Shown piece by piece: positions 33,316 to 42,744 of a stretch of DNA of 60,229 bases. Below the pieces are notes generated by a model. The model had not been told where the DNA came from. It did not search any database and saw only the letters and a program-made list of their open reading frames with translations. Made by a program: the position numbers and the translations under genes. The first letter of the stretch is position 1. Every line of letters begins with the position of its first letter. Source of the DNA: JAILLW01 sp045640905 (lineage in GTDB: Bacteria; Bacillota; Clostridia; Lachnospirales; Lachnospiraceae); NCBI GenBank assembly GCA_045640905.1, contig JAZUFW010000035.1, positions 1 to 60,229 of the forward strand, read 5' to 3'.

Positions 33316-34009
33316 TTTCGCCTCCGTTTTCATGTCTTATGTGACTGATAATTGCTTCTTCCTGATTGTCTATATGTAACTTTGCTGCTTTAACCGCAGC
33401 CTCTTTATCTTTCTTTTCAATAGCCTTCAGAATATCCGAATGTTCCTTGACCAGATTATCGTGAATATCGCTGTTTTGCAGATATACAAAACGATATCTG
33501 TACATTTGCTCTGCCAGGTTATTTACCAGTGACTTTAATCTGGTATTTCCCGTAGCTTCGATGATAATATCATGAAATGCAACATCGGCTTTGGCAAGGA
33601 ATGCGGTATCGTTTTTCTTTGATTCATCCTTTGTAACATTTTCAAAGTCATCCGCAGCCTTCTTTAGGCGTGCTATCTGATCTTTTGTTATTCTCTCACA
33701 TGCCAGTTCCGCAATAAACACATCAAGAGCACGTCGAACTTCCAAAACATCTCTCAAACTCTTTTCCGATATTTTGGCTACCGCCGCACCTTTTCTGGGC
33801 ACCATCACTACCAGGCCTTCGAGTTCGAGTTTTCGGATAGCCTCACGAATCGGTGTTCTGGATACACCGAGTTTATTGGCCAAATGAACCTCCATCAGCC
33901 TTTCACCGGGCTTTAACTGTCCCGTCAGTATGGCGCGCCTCAACGTATTAAAAACAACATCGCGAAGAGGTAAAAAATCTTCCATGTAAATATCAAAATC
34001 GCTTTGCAT
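33308..34009 (-). CDS. GntR-family transcriptional regulator, FadR/FCD subfamily
   Basis: 233 residues. An N-terminal winged helix (about 15-75: GVSRTPIREAIRKLELEGLV) binds DNA. The helical FCD domain (about 85-220) keeps a full set of metal or ligand-site residues: D142, H146, H190 and H212. Effectors of this subfamily are usually organic or sugar acids; which one is unknown. It is second in the ispE unit, 17 bases after ispE. TTGTATACAA, the core of the B. subtilis GntR operator, lies at the ispE start point and also inside the Mrp promoter, so this protein probably represses both. Confidence 0.88.
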   Translation of the reverse strand: MQSDFDIYMEDFLPLRDVVFNTLRRAILTGQLKPGERLMEVHLANKLGVSRTPIREAIRKLELEGLVVMVPRKGAAVAKISEKSLRDVLEVRRALDVFIAELACERITKDQIARLKKAADDFENVTKDESKKNDTAFLAKADVAFHDIIIEATGNTRLKSLVNNLAEQMYRYRFVYLQNSDIHDNLVKEHSDILKAIEKKDKEAAVKAAKLHIDNQEEAIISHIRHENGGENV

Positions 34010-34025
34010 TCACTTCTCCTACCGA

Positions 34026-34958
34026 CTAATTAATGAATTTTGAAATAAAAATGTGGTTTGCCAGACCTTCCGACTTAATAGTTTCTGCCGCAAGTTTTGC
34101 TTTCTGCATTCCGTCCTCATCCGAAGTGAACAACCCGAATACCGTAGGGCCGGAACCCGACATAAGCGCATTCAACGCTCCGCAATCACACATTTTTTCT
34201 TTTATTGTTTTGATAATCGGATACTCCTTTTCGGTAACTTCTTCAAGAATGTTTCCAAGGCATTTTGCCGTTCCGATTAAATCCTGATTTGATATTTGTT
34301 CAAGCATTGCATCAACATCCGGATGATTCGTTCTCGTTTCAACATGCAGGTTTTCATATACAAATTTGGTTGAAACGTCAATATCCGGTTTGGCAATTAA
34401 GAGTGTACACTGTGCGGGCGCTTCAATCGGAGTCAGTATTTCGCCTATTCCTTCGGAAAGAGCAGTTCCTCCGATAATACAATACGGAACATCCGCGCCT
34501 ATTTTTACTGCCATTTGACACATTTCGTCCGTAGTCATGTTGAGCTTCAAAAGCTCGTTGAGCCCACGAAAACACGCTGCTGCATCCGTAGAACCTCCGG
34601 CCATTCCCGCTGCCACAGGAATGTTTTTCTTAAGGGTAATATTTACGGACTTTTCTATATTGTATTTTTCATATACAGCCGCAGCGGCTCTGTATATCAG
34701 ATTCTTATTTATATCGCCCAGATCAACGTCTTTCGGCAAATTATCAAAAGTGATAAAAATGTGTGGATTGGACGTTTGGAAAGTTTCATCGGATTTTCCC
34801 GCAGTAAATGCCTTTTCGTCATCAATGATTTCAAAAGACAGTTCATCATAAAGGTCAACCGTCTGCATAATCATTTTGACTTCGTGGTATCCGTCCGGCC
34901 TCCTTCTTAATACATCGAGGCTCAAATTTATTTTTGCGTAAGCTTTTCGTGTAAGCAT
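34026..34958 (-). CDS. ispE: 4-diphosphocytidyl-2-C-methyl-D-erythritol kinase
   Basis: 310 residues, a GHMP kinase of the MEP isoprenoid pathway that phosphorylates CDP-methylerythritol. Seen: AKINLSLDV near the N-terminus, the GHMP phosphate loop PVAAGMAGGSTDAA, and the C-terminal LMSGSGPTVFGLF. I start at the ATG at 34958, preceded by AAGG; upstream in-frame codons would extend into the promoter. It is first in the unit with the FCD regulator and murI. Isoprenoids and D-Glu both feed wall synthesis, consistent with joint control. Confidence 0.95.
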   Translation of the reverse strand: MLTRKAYAKINLSLDVLRRRPDGYHEVKMIMQTVDLYDELSFEIIDDEKAFTAGKSDETFQTSNPHIFITFDNLPKDVDLGDINKNLIYRAAAAVYEKYNIEKSVNITLKKNIPVAAGMAGGSTDAAACFRGLNELLKLNMTTDEMCQMAVKIGADVPYCIIGGTALSEGIGEILTPIEAPAQCTLLIAKPDIDVSTKFVYENLHVETRTNHPDVDAMLEQISNQDLIGTAKCLGNILEEVTEKEYPIIKTIKEKMCDCGALNALMSGSGPTVFGLFTSDEDGMQKAKLAAETIKSEGLANHIFISKFIN

Positions 34959-34977
34959 ATTGTACATCCTTGTAAAA

Positions 34978-34987
34978 TTGTATACAA
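34978..34987. promoter_or_regulatory. GntR-type operator TTGTATACAA at the ispE-gntR-murI start point
   Basis: A perfect ten-base palindrome. It covers the predicted +1 of the ispE promoter, five bases after the -10 box, where a bound repressor would block initiation. The same core occurs in the B. subtilis GntR operator. The same ten bases recur at 48694. Confidence 0.7.
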
Positions 34988-34992
34988 AACAC

Positions 34993-35021
34993 AGTATAAA
35001 ACATCCCTCCGTACTAATCAA
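34993..35021 (-). promoter_or_regulatory. Promoter of the ispE-gntR-murI unit
   Basis: Minus-strand TTGATT (35021-35016), 17-base spacer, TATACT (34998-34993). The -35 box lies in the loop of the preceding terminator, so terminator and promoter are interleaved. Confidence 0.7.
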
Positions 35022-35035
35022 TACGGAGGGATGTT
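34999..35035 (-). terminator. Terminator between the TM-anchored protein gene and ispE
   Basis: AAACATCCCTCCGTA pairs with TACGGAGGGATGTTT around an eight-base loop, a 15-bp perfect stem. It closes the minus-strand unit ending at 35049. Confidence 0.85.
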
Positions 35036-35048
35036 TACACAATTTCTA

Positions 35049-35528
35049 TTATTTCTTTTTCATAGGTGTAGCGCCGGCCTTCTCCTGAAGGTTTTCAACA
35101 AACTGCGCATACTTACTCTTTTTCTTTTTAGGCTTAACTTCCTGCTTGCCGTGAAGTCCCTTTACATCGGTAATATATATACCTGAAACCACAGCCTTAA
35201 CTTCCTTTTTAACAGGAACATCCTCAAATATCTTGGCATCGCACACCAGACTTAATACCTGAGGTCCGACCTTAGCCTTAACAATTGGGAGCTTTGAATT
35301 ACGCATAAGCTTCGGTGTCTGTTCCAAAACCTGCTGCGGCAAACCTGCATCCTTTAATTTCATTTTCTTTTTATCAATAATAAGCATCGATACGGTCTGC
35401 TTCATCTGATCGATCTGAGCCTGTTGTTCTTCCTGCTTCTTCTGTGCTTTCTTTCCGAGGAAATACAAAACAGCTATTACGGCAGCAACCGCAACCAATA
35501 CAATAATTAATACAACCCACCAAGGCAT
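35049..35528 (-). CDS. Membrane-anchored basic coiled-coil protein of unknown function
   Basis: 159 residues. One N-terminal helix (about 3-25: WWVVLIIVLVAVAAVIAVLY), a short coiled coil (about 28-45), then a Lys-rich compact domain (about 50-125) and a basic tail. I recognise no named family; proteins of this type occur in related Clostridia. The ATG at 35528 follows CGGAGA; the longer frame has no ribosome site. The cytoplasmic domain probably faces inside, as the charges after the helix are positive. Confidence 0.65.
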   Translation of the reverse strand: MPWWVVLIIVLVAVAAVIAVLYFLGKKAQKKQEEQQAQIDQMKQTVSMLIIDKKKMKLKDAGLPQQVLEQTPKLMRNSKLPIVKAKVGPQVLSLVCDAKIFEDVPVKKEVKAVVSGIYITDVKGLHGKQEVKPKKKKSKYAQFVENLQEKAGATPMKKK

Positions 35529-35582
35529 AACAAATATCTCCGTTTCTTTAAAATAAACTGCAGTCAGACTGCAAAATATCAA

Positions 35583-35674
35583 ATCTGAAATACGTTCCGG
35601 GCCTGCCCGAGAACATTACTTATAATAGCATGCGCGATAGAGGATTTCAATAATGTAAAACCTCCCGCACAAAC
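35583..35674. other. Short spacer with palindromic remnant
   Basis: The spacer between the ABC permease and the TM-anchored protein gene holds an imperfect palindrome at 35595-35613 (TTCCGGGC, GCCCGAGAA) resembling the hairpin at 28506. Nothing else is supported. Confidence 0.4.
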
Positions 35675-38581
35675 TTATTCAATCGATTTTAACGACTCGG
35701 CCATGTTTATCTTTTGAAGCTTAAAGGCCATCAGCAGATTTACAAGCACTGCAAATCCGAAGGTCAACGCCACGGCATATACGTAACTAATCGGCGCAAT
35801 GTATGTGTTAAATGAAACCATGTCCAAACGGATATTGTACATAATAAATGCGTGAAGTGCTTTTCCCAAGGGTAATCCCACCAGTGCTCCTACCGCCGTC
35901 AGTATCATGTTTTCTCTGAAAACATACTGAGCTGTTTCTCCTGCATAAAATCCCAGCACCTTGATGGTAGCTATCTCTCGAATACGTTCGGTAATATTTA
36001 TGTTAGTCAGGTTATAAAGAACTATAAACGCCAATGCTGCCGCACACAAAATGACAACGAACACTATGAAATCCATACCTGTCATCATCGTATCGACACG
36101 GTCCTTTGTATCCTGAACAACAGTGACATTCATTACATCATCCATCTTGGCAAAAACCGTTGAAAGAACATGCACATCAACATTGTCTGTTGCATTAATC
36201 CAAGCACTGTTAATCCCGCCATCTCTTTTTCCCAATTTAAAATCTTCGTTCAAATACAGGAAATTGGCAAAATGGTTATCACAGATTCCGCTTATCTTTA
36301 GTGTCGCCGTATTCATGTCATCATCATGAATCGTAACTGTATCTCCAACCGAGAGGTTCATCTTTTCGGCCGTGTTCGAAGTCAGGATTGCTTCCCCCAA
36401 AGCGGGCGGTTGAAGCATCTTTTTGTCATGATAATCTGTCAGATTAAGGAATGACAGCAAACTGTCATAATCTTCCGGAATCAGCATTGAAACCGACTTG
36501 GTTACGGAATTTCCTTCCATATCTACCGACGTCAAATCCATGAATGCCATATCCTCGACATTTTCCGTCAGATGCAATTCATTCTTTTTGTCCTCCGACA
36601 ACGTATCCGAAAAGCTGACAGCCATGTCATAAACTTGAATTGTATCGAACTGAAGATTGGCTATTCCTTTGATTGAATCCCCGATTCCGAATCCCGTCAG
36701 GACTAAGGCTGTGCAGCCTCCGATTCCGATAACCATCATCAGGAATCGCTTTTTATAACGAAGCACATTTCTCGCAGAGACCTTATGCAGAAATTTCATA
36801 TGATTCCACAACGGAGTAATGTATTCAAGGAATACTCTCTTTCCGGCTTTGGGTGCTTTGGGCCTTATAAGATTGGCCGGCACATCATGCAATTCATGAA
36901 TAACCGAAAAGTATGCAGCCCCGACAGAACACAATAAAGCAGCACATATGGAAGATACCGCAATATATGTTACGGATTTGTAGGAAATGGTGGGGCCCAT
37001 ATTGTACATGATGTTATAGCCCTGCCATATGGCCTGCGGAAGGAATCTGCTGCCCAACAGGTAACCGCCGACAGAACCTATTAATGCGGCCGAGCCTGCA
37101 TAAAATACAAACTTGCCCATTATTTTCGGTGATGAATATCCCAAAGCTTTCAATACACCTATCTGTGTGCGCTGTTCTTCAACCATCCTGTTCATCGTAG
37201 TCATGCAGATAAGCACGGCCACCAGCAGGAAGAATATCGGAAATACATTTGCCACGGAAGCTACAATGTTAGTATCCGAATCATAGCACGAATAACCGAT
37301 ATTGGTAGTTCGATCAAGCACATACGTATCCGGCTCTTCCAAATCGTCGAGTTCCTTTTTCGCATCATCAACTTCTTTTTGATGCTCGGCTATTTCTTCT
37401 TCGCCGTCTTTTATCGCCTTTTCCGCATCGGCTATTTCCGCTTTGGCATCTTCAATCTTTTGATTGGCATCGGCTATTTCCGTTTCATATGTATTAAGGC
37501 CGTCATAATATTTCGCCCACTCTTTTTTCAGTTCCTGTCGCTGAGGAGCTACCATTTCTTCGCCGTACATTAAAGCAGCGTTATCAAGGTCTCTCTCGGC
37601 ACCTTTTAATTTGTTATATGCATCATCCAGTTCTTTCTTTGATGAGGTGCTCTTTTCATCAAGTTCCGCCTCGGCATCCGAAAGTTCCTTTTTCGCATCG
37701 GAAAGTTCTTTCTTTCCGTCTTCGAGTTCAGCGGAAGCATCATCCAGCTTTTTCTGTGCGTCGGCAATTTCTTCTTCGGCATCGCTCAAAAGTCCATCAA
37801 ATCTTTCGTTAATAACCTCCGAAAGCGTATCCTCTATCAGCTTCGAATGACTTTCCGAATAATTGTCATATTCGTCCGTATAAACTCCGAATCTGCCTGT
37901 CACTCCGTCTGCAGAACCCGCGTGCATCAAAACATAGCTTTCCGTATAATACTCGGAATCGAATTCATCTTTGGGAACATATATAAAACCCGACAATGAC
38001 CCCGTACCTATCGAGGTGGTTCCCCGCTCAAAATTGATATAAAGAGGGCTTCTGACTATACCCGTTACCGTAAGTTCATGCTCTTTGGTCATATCCAAAG
38101 TGTCCGATTCATTATTGTCGGATATGACAACGGTGTCACCTATTTTGATGGAAGCCATGTAGTTATCAATAACGCATTCTTTATTCGACTCCGGCATCCT
38201 GCCTTCGGATAAATACAGTTGATTGACGGTATCGGTAATGGCATGAAGTCTGTACGGCAATTCGGCTTCACCGGCAATCAGGCACAGAGCGTCGACGCTG
38301 TATGAACCTTCGATACTTACGGCGTCTCCCGAAGCATCCTTAAGTCGCTCATTCAATTTGTCGATATCCGCTTCTTCAAAGCCAATGGTCGATAAAAGTC
38401 TGTAATCAAAAAATCTGTGTGAAGACAGATATTCATCGAGCGTTTTTATCATGGCGGGCTTAGTTACTTTTAACCCTCCGAAAAAGCCGACACCCAAAGC
38501 CACAATAAGCAAAATGGCCATAAATCTGCCCAGGCTTTGTTTAATTTCTCTCAGTGTTGATACAAATAATTTATTCTTCAC
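35675..38581 (-). CDS. FtsX/MacB-type ABC transporter permease with large extracytoplasmic coiled coil
   Basis: 968 residues. An N-terminal helix (about 20-40: FMAILLIVALGVGFFGGL) precedes a long outside region including an Asp/Lys/Glu coiled coil (about 270-430). Then come two FtsX-type three-helix membrane blocks near 450-560 and 860-960 around a second extracytoplasmic domain. Such permeases act mechanically or export lipids, peptides or antimicrobials rather than importing solutes. I start at the GTG at 38581 (KNKLFVSTLREIKQS matches the family start); a GTG nine bases upstream is possible. It overlaps or abuts its ATPase gene. Confidence 0.88.
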   Translation of the reverse strand: MKNKLFVSTLREIKQSLGRFMAILLIVALGVGFFGGLKVTKPAMIKTLDEYLSSHRFFDYRLLSTIGFEEADIDKLNERLKDASGDAVSIEGSYSVDALCLIAGEAELPYRLHAITDTVNQLYLSEGRMPESNKECVIDNYMASIKIGDTVVISDNNESDTLDMTKEHELTVTGIVRSPLYINFERGTTSIGTGSLSGFIYVPKDEFDSEYYTESYVLMHAGSADGVTGRFGVYTDEYDNYSESHSKLIEDTLSEVINERFDGLLSDAEEEIADAQKKLDDASAELEDGKKELSDAKKELSDAEAELDEKSTSSKKELDDAYNKLKGAERDLDNAALMYGEEMVAPQRQELKKEWAKYYDGLNTYETEIADANQKIEDAKAEIADAEKAIKDGEEEIAEHQKEVDDAKKELDDLEEPDTYVLDRTTNIGYSCYDSDTNIVASVANVFPIFFLLVAVLICMTTMNRMVEEQRTQIGVLKALGYSSPKIMGKFVFYAGSAALIGSVGGYLLGSRFLPQAIWQGYNIMYNMGPTISYKSVTYIAVSSICAALLCSVGAAYFSVIHELHDVPANLIRPKAPKAGKRVFLEYITPLWNHMKFLHKVSARNVLRYKKRFLMMVIGIGGCTALVLTGFGIGDSIKGIANLQFDTIQVYDMAVSFSDTLSEDKKNELHLTENVEDMAFMDLTSVDMEGNSVTKSVSMLIPEDYDSLLSFLNLTDYHDKKMLQPPALGEAILTSNTAEKMNLSVGDTVTIHDDDMNTATLKISGICDNHFANFLYLNEDFKLGKRDGGINSAWINATDNVDVHVLSTVFAKMDDVMNVTVVQDTKDRVDTMMTGMDFIVFVVILCAAALAFIVLYNLTNINITERIREIATIKVLGFYAGETAQYVFRENMILTAVGALVGLPLGKALHAFIMYNIRLDMVSFNTYIAPISYVYAVALTFGFAVLVNLLMAFKLQKINMAESLKSIE

Positions 38582-38583
38582 AA

Positions 38584-39285
38584 TTACCACTCAATATCAT
38601 CTATGGACATAGGATTATCATTTATTTCCGTCTTTGTAATCATCCCGTTTTTAACGGTTATTACGCGATCAGCCATGGCTTTAAGCGCACTGTTATGCGT
38701 TATCACCACCACGGTTATTTTATTTTTGCGGCACGTATCCTGCAAAAGTTTAAGGACCTGTTTGCCGGTATTATAATCAAGTGCTCCGGTCGGTTCGTCA
38801 CACAGCAAAAGCTTCGGATTTTTCGCCAAGGCTCTGGCTATTGCGACACGCTGTTGCTCTCCTCCCGATAACTGAGCCGGGAAATTCTTTGCTCTGTCCT
38901 TTAATCCGACCTCTTCGATTACCGTCATTGCATCAAGCGGTTCCTTACAAATCTGTCCGGCCAATTCAACATTTTCCACCGCCGTCAAATTCTGAACCAG
39001 ATTATAAAACTGGAATACAAATCCTATCTCGTATCTTCTGTAGGTCGTTAATTCCCTGTTTGAATACAGTGAAATATCCTTTTCGTCCAAAAATACATGT
39101 CCGGATGTAGCTTTATCCATTCCGCCCAAAATGTTCAATATCGTAGTTTTTCCGGCACCGGAAGCTCCTACTATAACGCAAAATTCGCCTTCTTCGATTT
39201 CAAAGGAAGCACCTTTCAGGGCATCTATTTTCACTTCCCCCATGTCATAGGTTTTTACTACATCTTTAAATTCAACAAAACTCAT
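38584..39285 (-). CDS. LolD/MacB-type ABC transporter ATP-binding protein
   Basis: 233 residues, the normal length. Walker A is GASGAGKTT, the Q loop lies in VFQFYNL, the signature is LSGGEQQRVAIARAL, and Walker B is LLLCDEP followed by TGALD, typical of the MacB/LolD/FtsE group. It powers the adjacent FtsX-like permease. The ATG at 39285 is chosen because GGAG lies nine bases upstream. The pair forms a two-gene unit between two terminators. Confidence 0.93.
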   Translation of the reverse strand: MSFVEFKDVVKTYDMGEVKIDALKGASFEIEEGEFCVIVGASGAGKTTILNILGGMDKATSGHVFLDEKDISLYSNRELTTYRRYEIGFVFQFYNLVQNLTAVENVELAGQICKEPLDAMTVIEEVGLKDRAKNFPAQLSGGEQQRVAIARALAKNPKLLLCDEPTGALDYNTGKQVLKLLQDTCRKNKITVVVITHNSALKAMADRVITVKNGMITKTEINDNPMSIDDIEW

Positions 39286-39317
39286 AGCATAACTCCAAAT
39301 TTTTTTAAAGATAGTTA

Positions 39318-39347
39318 AGCCCGTTACAATAATCATTGTCACGGGCT
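39318..39347 (-). terminator. Terminator of the Mrp-like operon
   Basis: AGCCCGTTACAAT (39318-39330) pairs with ATTGTCACGGGCT (39335-39347) with one mismatch around AATC. On the minus strand it follows the last mrp gene and is followed later by a T-rich stretch. Confidence 0.65.
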
Positions 39348-39352
39348 CTTAA

Positions 39353-41206
39353 TTATATGAACAGGAACAAATATCCGATTGTCAAAAGCAGTCCCAGCGA
39401 AGCAAGTGCCAATCCGAAAGATAGAGATCGCTTAATAATATTGGTGCTTTCGGATACTCCCATATACCACATTGCAAATCGATGCTCGTAGCTGTGAGTC
39501 GGTTCTCTGTCTTCACCGGCGAGACCCCTGTGAATTCGATCGAGCCTGTCTCCGACAAAGTGGGTAAATCCGTTACCTTCGACATATTCTCCCGGTATGT
39601 GTCTGTCGGAATAAAGCGTCTTTCGAAGCAGCACTACTATTGAATCAAGCAGGGTATCGCATATTCTCGCAAAAAATGTACCGATAGCAGGCAATACAAT
39701 TAGCAGAAGCGGTCTGTATATCAGTTCTTCCAAATCAAGCTTTTTAGGCCATCTGTCCACATACTCTCCGTTTTTCATAAATAGCGGACGAATAATCAGG
39801 AAATACAAAAGCAATCCGATAACCACCGAAACTATCGCTCCCTTGAAGTTCTCCCAGCAAAAATAATTGATCTTCTCTGCCGGAAGGATGGCATTCATAA
39901 ACGGAGAACCCAAGTCGGCAATTCGATCCATAAATACATTAGGCAAAACTCCGAATAAAACTATGGGAATTGCAGAAAGAATAAGTGCCGTCGAAGTTCT
40001 TTTTCCCATATAGGTCTTTTTCATTTCATCGAATGATTTCTGTACTTTGGCATCCTTGTTCTCTTCAACAAACAAAGCTACAAAAAGCTTGGTCATATAT
40101 GCAACGGTACATCCGCCGCTAAACATAAACAGATATTCAAATGCTTTCAAAAGCCCTGCGCTCAATATCGGAATTTGAAGCGCACCTTCTTTGGTAACCT
40201 CAATCATTTCAAGGATTCCTTCATGAAGCAGGGATTTTGATACAAATCCGCTAAACAACGGAATACATCCTATACCGAGTGCTCCGATTGCAAAAACAAG
40301 CTTTAATAAAGGCTTGTTTTTACCGAATCCGCGGATTTCATTAAGATCCAGCTTGTGCAAATTCATGAATACCACACCGGCAGCCATGAACAGCAACAGT
40401 TTAAACAGCGAATGATTAACCATATGAAGCAACGTTCCTCGCATAGCGAGCATTCCTTCAGCCCCCAGCGAAGTGCCTACACCCACACCGACCATGATAA
40501 AGCCGATTTGAGAAACGGATGAGCATGCCAGAGTACGCTTTAGATCAATACTGAACAAAGCAAGCACAGCTCCCAGCAGCATCGTAATAACTCCGAGGAT
40601 CAACATGGCCGCACCCCATGAGGTATTTCCCAACATCATCTGAAAACTCAGAATCAATACACCGAATATTCCGGATTTGGTCAATATACCGGAAAGGAGT
40701 GCCGAAGTAGGCGCCGGTGCTACAGGATGAGCTTTGGGAAGCCAAATATGTAAAGGATATACGCCGGCTTTGGCCGCGAATCCAAAGAATACCAAACCGC
40801 ATGAAAGGTACTCGGAGTACGTTCCGTTTTCAAGCAAAAACAGTCCCATCAGCATTACGAGACCGCCGATAACGGCTACAGCCAAATATGTTCCGGCCGC
40901 TCTGAGGGATTCTTTTCTTTCGTCAAATGCCACCCAGACATAGCTGGCCAGCGACATTATTTCGAAGAACACAAAAGTCGTGAATAAATCGGCGGAACAA
41001 AAAACACCGATTAATGCAACAAAAGTAATAAAGAAAAATACATAATATCTCTTTTTATTTTCGTAATGCTTCAAATATTCGGGTGACATCAAAGAAGTCA
41101 TAGCCCACATGAAAAGTGCAATGATAACATATATAATTCTGAAGCCGTCGGTCGCAAAATTGAGCCCTTGTCCACATATTGAGTTTAGTGATAATGACAT
41201 ATTCAT
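39353..41206 (-). CDS. Mrp/complex-I-type antiporter subunit (fourth, C-terminally extended)
   Basis: 617 residues, about 14 helices with a final cytoplasmic or lateral extension after residue 480. The proton_antipo_M signature is clear: the conserved Glu of helix 5 (FFEIMSLASY) and Lys of helix 7 (GFAAKAGVYPLHIWLPKAH) are present, then PAPTSALLSG. It belongs to the NuoL/M/N-MrpD superfamily that moves H+ or Na+. It is the last of four such subunits in the operon and the most divergent, with an extended tail resembling hydrogenase-4/Mbh-type subunits. Confidence 0.87.
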   Translation of the reverse strand: MNMSLSLNSICGQGLNFATDGFRIIYVIIALFMWAMTSLMSPEYLKHYENKKRYYVFFFITFVALIGVFCSADLFTTFVFFEIMSLASYVWVAFDERKESLRAAGTYLAVAVIGGLVMLMGLFLLENGTYSEYLSCGLVFFGFAAKAGVYPLHIWLPKAHPVAPAPTSALLSGILTKSGIFGVLILSFQMMLGNTSWGAAMLILGVITMLLGAVLALFSIDLKRTLACSSVSQIGFIMVGVGVGTSLGAEGMLAMRGTLLHMVNHSLFKLLLFMAAGVVFMNLHKLDLNEIRGFGKNKPLLKLVFAIGALGIGCIPLFSGFVSKSLLHEGILEMIEVTKEGALQIPILSAGLLKAFEYLFMFSGGCTVAYMTKLFVALFVEENKDAKVQKSFDEMKKTYMGKRTSTALILSAIPIVLFGVLPNVFMDRIADLGSPFMNAILPAEKINYFCWENFKGAIVSVVIGLLLYFLIIRPLFMKNGEYVDRWPKKLDLEELIYRPLLLIVLPAIGTFFARICDTLLDSIVVLLRKTLYSDRHIPGEYVEGNGFTHFVGDRLDRIHRGLAGEDREPTHSYEHRFAMWYMGVSESTNIIKRSLSFGLALASLGLLLTIGYLFLFI

Positions 41207-42744
41207 CAGAAAACCCCCTTTGCCACATCATTAAGTAAAGCGACTATCGCATCACTTCGAAGTCCGAAGTAAAACATCATAATAATAAAAATCACAAAAG
41301 GTACTATCATCTTCCATCCCGGATCGGAGAAACGCTCCACCGAATCGGGATTAAAGCCTTTTTCCGGAAAATATGCTCTGACAACTACCTGAAGCATATA
41401 GATAGCCGTCAAAAGTGCTGAAACCAGCAATGCTCCTATTCCGATATATGCAAGAACATTTCCGGAAGAGGCCGCAGCCGTGGCGAGATTCCACTTACTA
41501 ATGAATCCGCACAGTCCGGGAACCCCCATAAGGGCAAATGAACTAATGGTGAAAGCCAAAAACGTTTTAGGCATTTTTCTGCCCAGTCCGTCAAGTTCGT
41601 ATACGTATTCTTTGCCTGTTCTGACTATAACGGCACCTGCGCAGAAGAAAGAACATATTTTCATAACACCGTGAAACAGCATATGTGAAAGAGCACCGAC
41701 CATTCCGAGCGGAGTCATTATTAAGCATCCGAACAGAATATATGACAAATTTGAAACCGTTGAAAAAGCGAGTCTCCTCTTGAAGTGCCTCTCTCTGACT
41801 GCCTGTGAACAACCGTAGACTATAGTAAAGATAACAACAGCCATAGGAATGTATTGTGCAAAAGAGCCTTTCAAAAGATCGGTTCCGAAACTGTAATACG
41901 TAATTCGCAAAATGGCAAAAGCACCGGATTTAACTACGGCAACGGCATGCAACAAAGCAGTAACCGGGGTAGGTGCCACACCGGCTTTGGGAAGCCATGA
42001 GCATACGGGACACACTGCTGCCTTTACACCGAATCCGAAAAATCCGAAAAGATATATTACACGCATCAAATTGGCAGGAGCAGACGCATGAGCACCGGAA
42101 ATGGTTCCTTCCGAAACCCCTACCATCGAAGATACCGCATCATAATCAAGAATGCCGCCCAAGACAAAGTCAAGGCTGTTTCCGAAGTTACTCAAAAAGA
42201 CCAGGGTAACGAATCCGAAAGCCGCCCCTCCGAGGGAGTAATACAAATATGTTCTGGTAGCGAGCGTTGCTTCTCTCGACAGTGAAAAAATAATGAGCGG
42301 AACTGTAACCAGTGTCAAAAGCTCATAGAAAATATACATAGTCAGCAGATTCGAAGCTGATGCAATTCCCAGGGTGATTCCGAAGGTAATCGTATAGAAA
42401 CCGAAGAATGTGGTTTCTTTGCAGGAGCGTTCATTCGCTTCATGCTCCATATATTCAAATGCATACAAAGAAGCCAGCGGCCACAAAAAAGATATGAGGC
42501 CGGCAAAAATCGATCCCATTCCGTCAAATCCGAAAGAAACTTTGAATTTTCCGACGAAAGTCATCAATTCACACGGTGCTGACGGTCTGTTCAACAATAT
42601 CGCGAAACTCAATACTGAAGTAAGTAACGTGATAACTTCAGTGTAGATGCACATTAGTTTTCTGTTGTTTTCGGGGAACTTGAATATGGCAGCTCCACCG
42701 AGAATCGGTAATAAAATTAGCGCTATATACCAGTAACTGCTCAT
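41206..42744 (-). CDS. Mrp/complex-I-type antiporter subunit (third)
   Basis: 512 residues, about 14 transmembrane helices. It keeps the helix-5 Glu (IFYELLTLVTVPL) and helix-7 Lys (GFGVKAAVCPVCSWLPKAG), followed by PTPVTALLHAVAVVKSG. The cysteines in the helix-7 motif are unusual compared with its paralogues. Ion pumping or exchange subunit of the same complex. It shares one base with the downstream gene and overlaps the upstream one by 4. Confidence 0.88.
   Translation of the reverse strand: MSSYWYIALILLPILGGAAIFKFPENNRKLMCIYTEVITLLTSVLSFAILLNRPSAPCELMTFVGKFKVSFGFDGMGSIFAGLISFLWPLASLYAFEYMEHEANERSCKETTFFGFYTITFGITLGIASASNLLTMYIFYELLTLVTVPLIIFSLSREATLATRTYLYYSLGGAAFGFVTLVFLSNFGNSLDFVLGGILDYDAVSSMVGVSEGTISGAHASAPANLMRVIYLFGFFGFGVKAAVCPVCSWLPKAGVAPTPVTALLHAVAVVKSGAFAILRITYYSFGTDLLKGSFAQYIPMAVVIFTIVYGCSQAVRERHFKRRLAFSTVSNLSYILFGCLIMTPLGMVGALSHMLFHGVMKICSFFCAGAVIVRTGKEYVYELDGLGRKMPKTFLAFTISSFALMGVPGLCGFISKWNLATAAASSGNVLAYIGIGALLVSALLTAIYMLQVVVRAYFPEKGFNPDSVERFSDPGWKMIVPFVIFIIMMFYFGLRSDAIVALLNDVAKGVF

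Noticed and set aside
28605..39285. FtsEX plus CwlO/PcsB division system
   Set aside because: The ABC permease is about 970 residues with a long coiled coil, unlike FtsX of about 300, and it is several genes away from the NlpC hydrolase.
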